Assembly (NCBI GenBank): GCA_028554755.1
Contig: JAPTOF010000001.1
Coordinates: forward strand, 9,405,001 to 9,469,000
Source: Cordia subcordata
Lineage: Eukaryota > Streptophyta > Magnoliopsida > Boraginales > Cordiaceae
DNA length: 64,000 bases
Reading direction: 5' to 3'
The stretch's first letter is position 1; every line of letters starts with the position of its first letter. The notes beneath the pieces were generated by a model. It did not search any database, had not been told where the DNA came from, and worked only from the letters and a program-made list of their open reading frames with translations. The translations under genes were made by a program, and so were the position numbers. Positions 57,807-64,000 of this stretch are shown one piece after another.

Positions 57807-59760
57807 TTATGCTACTTGAAAGAAGAGGAAAAGTGAAAACATTGAGCATAAATATATGTATATTGAAGATCTCAATAAGGTATAGTACACATTAGGTGCC
57901 TCTACTAATGGTGGATCTAAAGGAGAATGACCGATAAATGCACAAAAGGAGAGCCTATTTTTACATCTCGTAACTTTGGTGTCTAATAATCTATATAATA
58001 GATTAAACAACTTCTTTTTTAAAAATTAAGGAGATACCACATCAGCTAAAAATTTTTGGAACTCAATGAGATATGCCACATTATTTAAATGAACATTTAT
58101 TCTTTCTGTAGACTCTCTCCTTTTTTTTTTGGTTCTTGTCTTTTACTGGGTTAGTTTTATTCATCATTTTCCTTGGTCCAAAAAAATAGTAATTAATTTG
58201 AAAATACGAAAAATTAACAAGTAATTTTATTTTGATTCCTACCAAATCCTCAAAACATAAAAAGTAATGGAAAAGAGAAACTATAATTACATAGACAATG
58301 TGTAAAACATATACGTCTTTCAGTGCTGCTTTTTACTTAAAATTTTAAGTCTTGAATGACATCTTATCAGTATTTTGATGGTAAATTATTTAAATAGTTA
58401 GATAAAATAATATTATTTGGGCCTTTTCAACTGAAAAAGAAAAAGAAATCTTTCGGAAAATAGAAATTATCCTATGCAACTTAAGGTCCAATAAGATCTC
58501 TAGATTTTCTTTATTTATTGTGGATTATTAACATTAATGTTGTCCAAACTTCCAGACAACATCCAGTTCAAATTATTCCCATTAATATTATGCAAAAATT
58601 TGTCCTTCACACTGTATCTTGACTATATATAGTACTAGTCTTTCTCCCGTATTAAATATAATCTTATATACATATAATATATAAAACGGTAAATATGACC
58701 CCTAATAGTCGTATCGTCCATTTCGATTGTAGTTTACTGAATTGATCCCTTGAAATTGAGATAACTTAATTTTGTCTTCTTCGCTAAGAGTTTTGTTTTT
58801 TTTTTTGGGCTGTGAAAAGTTATAAAATGTCAAAAACAATTTACGAAGAATCTCCAACAATTCAATCTAAAATATCATCTAAGGCTCCGTTTGGTTGTAG
58901 GAAAGTAATTTACTAAGGAAAAATGTTTTCTTAGAAACAGCAGATTTTCTGGTGTTTGATTGTTATAAGGAAAAATACTTTCCTGTGTTTGGTAGTCACA
59001 CTTAGAAATCATTTCTAATGAAGAATATTTGTAAATAAAATATAATTTATAATTAAAAATAAATTATTTAAATTTAAAAATATAAAATTAAAATTAAAAA
59101 TTATAAAACATAGAAAATTTGAAAATCTAAAGCAAATAAAAATTTAAATAATATCTAACATAATTAATTTATTAATTTTCAATTTTTGCTTTATATTTTA
59201 TTTTATTTTTTAAAATTTAAATTTTTTTTGTAATTCAAGTTTGTAATTTTTTTAATTTTTTAATTTTTAATTTCTAATATTTAATTTATTTTTATTTTTC
59301 TTTAAATTTGTTATTTTTTATTTTAGTTTTTTAAAATTTAATTATTAACTTTTAATCAGCTTTTAAATTTCTTATGATTCACAACTTTTAGCCTAACTAA
59401 ACTAAAAATGTTTGAAAAAGCTGTTCCTCTGTCAAGAAATTACAACCATCCTTCTACTCCACTCATTACCACGTCTCAGCTATGATTGCTCCAAAAATCA
59501 AATTGAAAAGGGTGGCTTAAAAGCCTCTATTTCTCCCAAATCTGAAACTCCAGTTGGGAATATCCTCCCAACTAAGCTTAAGCTCCTCCAATTTGTCCAA
59601 AAGATTTAAAAACTTACTACAAATCCTTCTAGCGATCCTTTTGTGTATTACAAGATTATTCATCAAATTTTTATAAGTGTGATGTCTACTGGTTGAAATT
59701 TTTGAACATGCAAGTTACAAGTTATGAAAATATAGTTCCCAAGTTGTGAGGATCATAATG
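57807..59760. other. Intergenic DNA with one-ended TIR-like repeat
   Basis: At about 58884 GGCTCCGTTTGGTTGTAGG starts a region with GGAAAAATxxTTTC sub-repeats and an AT array (59040-59350), like the left half of the TIR elements at 34.5 and 57.1 kb, but no matching right end was found. No gene is seen. Confidence 0.4.
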
Positions 59761-59768
59761 TATAAGAG

Positions 59769-60612
59769 GGTAAATTGTATGGAACCCCCCTGTAATTTGT
59801 TTTAAGTGTGCGTTTACTCCCTGTGATTTAAAAATTATCTAGTCACCTCCCTGTGCTTTCCAAAAGTGAAGCACATTACTCCTTTCCGTCACTTTTTCCA
59901 TTAGATTTAATCGAGCGTGTAGTACATGCGCCGAGCCTGCGTCTAGGTTTATTTCTTTTGATGTTAAACTTGATTTTGGTCAATAATACCCTTCTTTTTT
60001 TGTTTTGAAAAAATATTTGTAAGAGAAAAGACTTGAATCCTTGATGTTAGTTTAAAATATGTAAATTTTAACCAATTATACTATAAACATATTTGCATTT
60101 TATTTCATTACCATAAGTAAATATTTTTGTCATCAAAAAATAAAAAATAAGAAAAGAAATTAACCTTCACTATCATTATAATTGCACAAACACCGTCTCA
60201 TTTATTAAATTAATTATTAAATTAATTTTAAATTTTAATTTTTGATTAATTGATTAATTAATTAATTATTAAATTAATAATAATAAATTATTTAATTATT
60301 AATTAATTATCTAATTATTAATTACACTATGTTTCCAATTAAATAGGGTAAATAGCACTTTACCCCCCTATGGTTTGTCATAAGTGTGTCGTACCCCCTT
60401 GTAATTGCCATAAGTGCATCGTTAGCCCCTGGGTTTGAAGTGCAAATTAGTCTTTTTACATTTTTCTTAGCCAAAACTAACGGCGTTAGAAAAATGGGTG
60501 TGTGTGCTTCACTTTTGGAAAGTACAGGTGGGTAATTAGCTAATTTTTAAATCACAGGGGGTAAACGTACACTTATGATAAAATACAAGGGGGTTCCGTG
60601 CAATTTACCCTA
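59769..60612. mobile_element. Foldback/MULE-like TIR element with 8-bp target duplication
   Basis: The left arm (from 59769: GGTAAATTGTATGGAACCCC, CCTGTAATTTG, AAGTGTGCGTTTACTCCCTG, TGATTTAAAAATTA, CTTTCCAAAAGTGAAGCACA) is the complement, at about 85-90 %, of the right arm ending CAATTTACCC near 60610. Both sides are flanked by TATAAGAG (59761-59768, 60613-60620). Arms of about 110 bp, with an 8- or 9-bp duplication, suggest a Mutator-like or hAT-like non-autonomous element. A further copy of the terminal sequence in the left orientation lies inside at about 60347-60420 (GGGTAAATAGCACTTTACCC), so a second element may have inserted near the end. No transposase is present. Confidence 0.75.
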
Positions 60613-60620
60613 TATAAGAG

Positions 60621-62105
60621 ATGTGAATATATAAGTTAAAACTGTGACCAAACATTAAAAGAGTTATGAACATTTATTGTAACACTTGTTATGAGAGGTA
60701 ATACTTATTGAGAGGATTTTTCCTTCACCATTCATGACTCGATAGGGGTTAATCTCAAATCCAATGTGACTTGAGAATACTCTAATTCAAAGCAAAATAA
60801 ATTAAAATAAAATAAGTTGTGAACATTAATTATGACACTTGTGAATATTTTGTAAAAAAATATTATAAGATTTGTGAATATACAATGTATAATTTGTGAA
60901 CATATGTTCAAATGGAGTTATGAATGTCTAATATAAGTTGGGTAACATTAAGTTTATGATGTGTAAATACATAGTATAGAACTTGTGAATATTGATGTTG
61001 AACATGTAAAGTAAAATTTATAAACAATAAAGTACAAAAGAGTTGTGAATAATATAGCATAAAAGTGTGAATAATTAAACCTTTTAAACATATCGTATAA
61101 AATTTACAACCATATATAAACAGACATAATTAAAACTTATAACCATATATAAACAGTGGTAGATATGATTTATATATATTGAAAAAACATGAAGCTTTCT
61201 ATCGTTTCTTTCTTTATTCTTTTCTGTAAATCCCCATCTCCAACTCTCCTCACTCTCATTAGCGTTAGAACCAGGTCATAATTAAAACATTCTATAATTG
61301 CTATTGTAATTCCTGTAATTTGTACCAGCGGCTAATCTTTTTACAACCTTAATCGTGTGGACATTGATTGATTTGTTAACTAGTGGTCCTGGCTACTACT
61401 TGGAAACGAAATGATTTCAGCAGCTACATTGGCAAAGTAATAAAAGATTATAATTAATGCTTCAATGATCATATAGAATTTTGGTACAAAAATTTCGCCA
61501 TCATATTTTTAATTCTGACTTCTCATTTATGAAGTCATGACCTTCACACAACTCCAAAATCCTACATGGAGGATCATCAACCTCTCATGTCTAACAATAA
61601 TCAAGAACTCAAAAATAGAAAATAAAAGATGATAAGAAAAAAATAATAATAAATACAAAGAAAAGAAAAGAAAAGAAAAGATCAGATTGCTATACGCTCA
61701 ACCCAGGCTCTAAAGTGAAAAAAAAAAGAAAAAAAAAATCAGCAAATAACACTCATATCAATACTCTCTCAGCCCAAAAAGCCTACTTTTCTGTTCCCAC
61801 CCCCCACCACTAAAAAGTCATACCTACTAGTTAGAGGAAATTGGCAAATGTACAAGATGTGTATATACTGAATGATTGAGGTCCCCCACAATATTCTCCT
61901 TTTTTTGCTTCTGCATTCTCCTTTCCTAATTTCGGGTGTCAATAAATGCATGGGGATTGTTGGTAGTCCTCCATTGGAGTGATTCATCGTGTCGACCGAT
62001 CTATCGGGGTATTTGAATCCCTTCACGACGTTACCATCAAAGGACGTTCTTCGATAGCGCTTATCCGATCCCCAGTCAAACAAATATGACATGTCTTGGC
62101 AACAA

Positions 62106-62108
<3 letters not shown>
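60621..62108. other. Intergenic DNA downstream of YUCCA
   Basis: About 60715-60790 is a diverged copy of part of the 41.9-kb tandem unit. The minus-strand frame 61769-62092 (107 codons, MSYLFDWGSDKRYRR onward) lies just past the YUCCA stop and TA repeat. I recognise no domain in it, and it is most simply YUCCA 3' UTR or flank. An AAAAG microsatellite lies at about 61660-61680. Confidence 0.4.

Positions 62109-62172
<64 letters not shown>
62109..62172. repeat. (TA)n microsatellite, ~32 units
   Basis: An uninterrupted TA tract of about 64 bases starting 27 bases after the YUCCA stop codon (on the minus strand), so probably in its 3' UTR. It can form a perfect hairpin. Confidence 0.95.
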
Positions 62173-62174
<2 letters not shown>

Positions 62175-62198
62175 ATCACCCTGATCATCATCAATCAA

Positions 62199-63465
62199 TC
62201 AAGGTGAACGAGCGATAGTTGTGAGATGTTTTGGTTCCTCATCTTCTTTCCAACAGCTTTCAATGTCCTCAGCAATTCTCTTAGCGTCCATGGATGCACC
62301 AAGCAGGCCACGTTTAGTGAACCCCACGGCATATAGCCCACATTCGCCTTTCCACCCATTGGGAAATGGCCTTTTTGGTAGCCCATCTTTCTCACAGAAC
62401 ATCTCTCTTTCCTGTACCCAAATTCAAAAAAATTTGCACATGCATTCTTCTTTTGATCAGTTCTTTGAACTAGCTAAGTGGTGAGAACATATAATATATA
62501 CATATAATCAAGAAAATAAAACGAAATAGGAAAAAAAAAATTAAGAAGGGGGGATGAAAAAAGTATATACCTTTAGCCAAGATGGTACATTGCTTCTATA
62601 GCCAGTTGCTAAGATGATAGCATCGAAGTTCTCTTTTCTTCCATTTACAAATTCCGCAGTGTAACGTGTTAATCTCCGAATTGCAGGACATACCTACACA
62701 TATTCTACCAAATTTAATATCTTGCTAATTTCTTGGTCAATAATTGAAACTAAGTGAATTAAAGAAAATCAATATGTATTAGTTCCAAGTTTTGTGAAGT
62801 TAACATTTTGTATCCTTATTAGCATATATGGAAAAGAGAGATAGAAAAAGAGAAAAAAGAATATTTAGTTTGATATCTTTAATTATGTTGTAGTTTGACT
62901 GTCTTAAACAGGCATGGACAAATGCTGCCAAAATTGTGATTGGGCGAAATGTTAAATCTTGAGCTACATAAACTTGGTTTGAAAAAAAAAAAAAAAAGGA
63001 AACAGTTGCCTTTGTTACTTGAGGATTGTTTGGACAAAAATCGGGACAACTTTGTCATGTTGGCTTTGCCATTAAGTGCAAAACGCAATCATGTAAGATC
63101 ACAATTATATATATGGGATCCAACAGACACTAAGAAAAAGTGTTGTTATAAAGTGAAAGTAAAAGTTGATTTTGATCTTGAAAAAAAATATGATTTGGGA
63201 ATAGTTAGATAAGTACCTTGATGTCTCCACTTTTGATCTTGGCAAGGGTCCCGACGTCAAGTACCGGGGTCTTTCCGGACAAGTTCTTTAGCTCCAAGGG
63301 TCCCATTGGAGGCCGGTCAAGGCCGAATCGAGTAGTATCACCGAGCAACAACCATGACACAATCAACAAAAAACGATCGACAAGGCGCATGGGCAGCCAC
63401 TTGAGCAACCACATTGACAACCCGAAAGTTGATTTTCCCAGCATCTCTCGTGGTAGGACGTGCAC
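62199..63465 (-). CDS. YUC: YUCCA flavin-containing monooxygenase, C-terminal 194 residues (3' exons)
   Basis: Three minus-strand exons joined by GT-AG introns in frame: 63465-63217 ([60 protein letters not shown]), 62693-62571 ([19 protein letters not shown], the conserved ATGY motif) and 62411-62199 ([55 protein letters not shown] stop). YUCCAs oxidise indole-3-pyruvate to indole-3-acetic acid with FAD and NADPH, the final step of the main auxin pathway. The sequence and exon pattern are closest to the YUC2/YUC6 group as I know it; [17 protein letters not shown] recalls YUC2. The first exon, with the FAD and NADPH glycine motifs, must lie beyond 64000, so the gene is cut by the window edge and not shown to be broken. 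No damage is seen in the part present. Confidence 0.95.
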
Positions 63466-64000
63466 CTAAAATCCATGGCAAAAAATCCAAAATCAAATAA
63501 AATCCAGTATAAGAATCGACGATATGTTAAAAATTCATCATCTCATAATATCATAACTACGTCATCCTAATATTACAAGAGCATCTATATCTGGAGAACC
63601 ATAGAAATGAACAATACAAAAAAAAAAAAAAAAAAAAACCCAAGGAGGCTCCATAAAAAGATGAATATTCTTGATGGTGGATTGCGAGTTGGAGGCCTCA
63701 ACTTATTGGCACTAGCTAAGGGTATGGTTGCTGCCTCCAGGGGCCATTGCTGGATTCCATTTGGGGTTTGGGGGGGGGGGGGTGGTTAAAGGGGCCTTTA
63801 CAGTGGGATAAAATTAGTAGGTTCTTTGATTACGAAATAAAACTAAGGTTCTCTCACTTGATATTGCGCATGCTTGAGAATTCCAAGAAAGCGAAATATC
63901 AAGGATTTTCCATAGCACAAAAGAATCAACATTGAACTTCTTGATCAATTTTTTTAATACACAGTTGGAACTTGAACTCACGACTGAAAAAAAAAAAAGT
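63466..64000 (-). other. Part of YUCCA intron 1
   Basis: The acceptor (CATGGATTTTAG) is at 63466-63477. From here to the window edge I find no YUCCA coding sequence, so this is intron. It includes an A run (about 63619-63637) and a G run of about 14 (63769-63782). Confidence 0.75.

Noticed and set aside
61769..62092. 107-codon minus-strand frame downstream of YUCCA
   Set aside because: No recognised domain; location just past the YUCCA stop fits 3' UTR. Kept only as a note in the flank entry.

Overview
The window is plant nuclear DNA, most likely from a dicot. It has intron-containing eukaryotic genes, plant-specific families (OVATE family protein, YUCCA flavin monooxygenase, a plant-type GUB_WAK motif), a nuclear tRNA-Phe-type gene and dense plant transposable elements. 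The sequence is AT-rich and gene-poor. The species cannot be fixed from the sequence alone.

Layout. 0.96-2.24 kb holds a decayed Ty1/copia gag-integrase. 2.97-7.84 kb (+) is an intact four-exon EngB/YihA-type organellar GTPase with a miniature retrotransposon remnant in intron 2. 9.74-11.72 kb (-) is a ribosomal protein eL37 gene that keeps its introns but is broken by an extra CA dinucleotide, a damaged start and substitutions in conserved positions; a MITE with a TTA target duplication sits in its intron. 12.5-19.4 kb is repeats: minisatellites, a TRIM-like retrotransposon, MITEs, a SINE. 19.65-20.60 kb (+) is a full-length single-exon OVATE family protein. 21-32 kb holds a second SINE, a 900-bp CACTA-like element, nested MITEs, a 273-280 bp satellite in four copies and a tRNA-Phe-like gene whose anticodon reads GCA (Cys). 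A solo LTR with a perfect 5-bp duplication lies at 32.83-34.19 kb. A decayed copia reverse transcriptase/RNase H (42.47-43.14 kb, -) ends just before a complete 11.6-kb CACTA (En/Spm) transposon (43,209-54,842).

The CACTA element is the main structure. It has matching termini, a TTT target duplication, dense subterminal GCGACCGA motifs at both ends, a TNP2-type transposase and a Transposase_24/TNPA-like gene (both on -, both decayed), and between the transposase and the right end an oppositely oriented exon for a signal peptide plus GUB_WAK-like motif, which looks like a captured host gene piece. After it come more TIR elements, including an 844-bp foldback element with an 8-bp target duplication (59.77-60.61 kb), and the last three exons of a YUCCA auxin-biosynthesis gene on - (62.2-63.5 kb), whose 5' part lies beyond the window.

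No shared pathway links the host genes; this is an ordinary plant chromosome segment shaped by transposition. Exon limits were read by eye from splice signals and family similarity.
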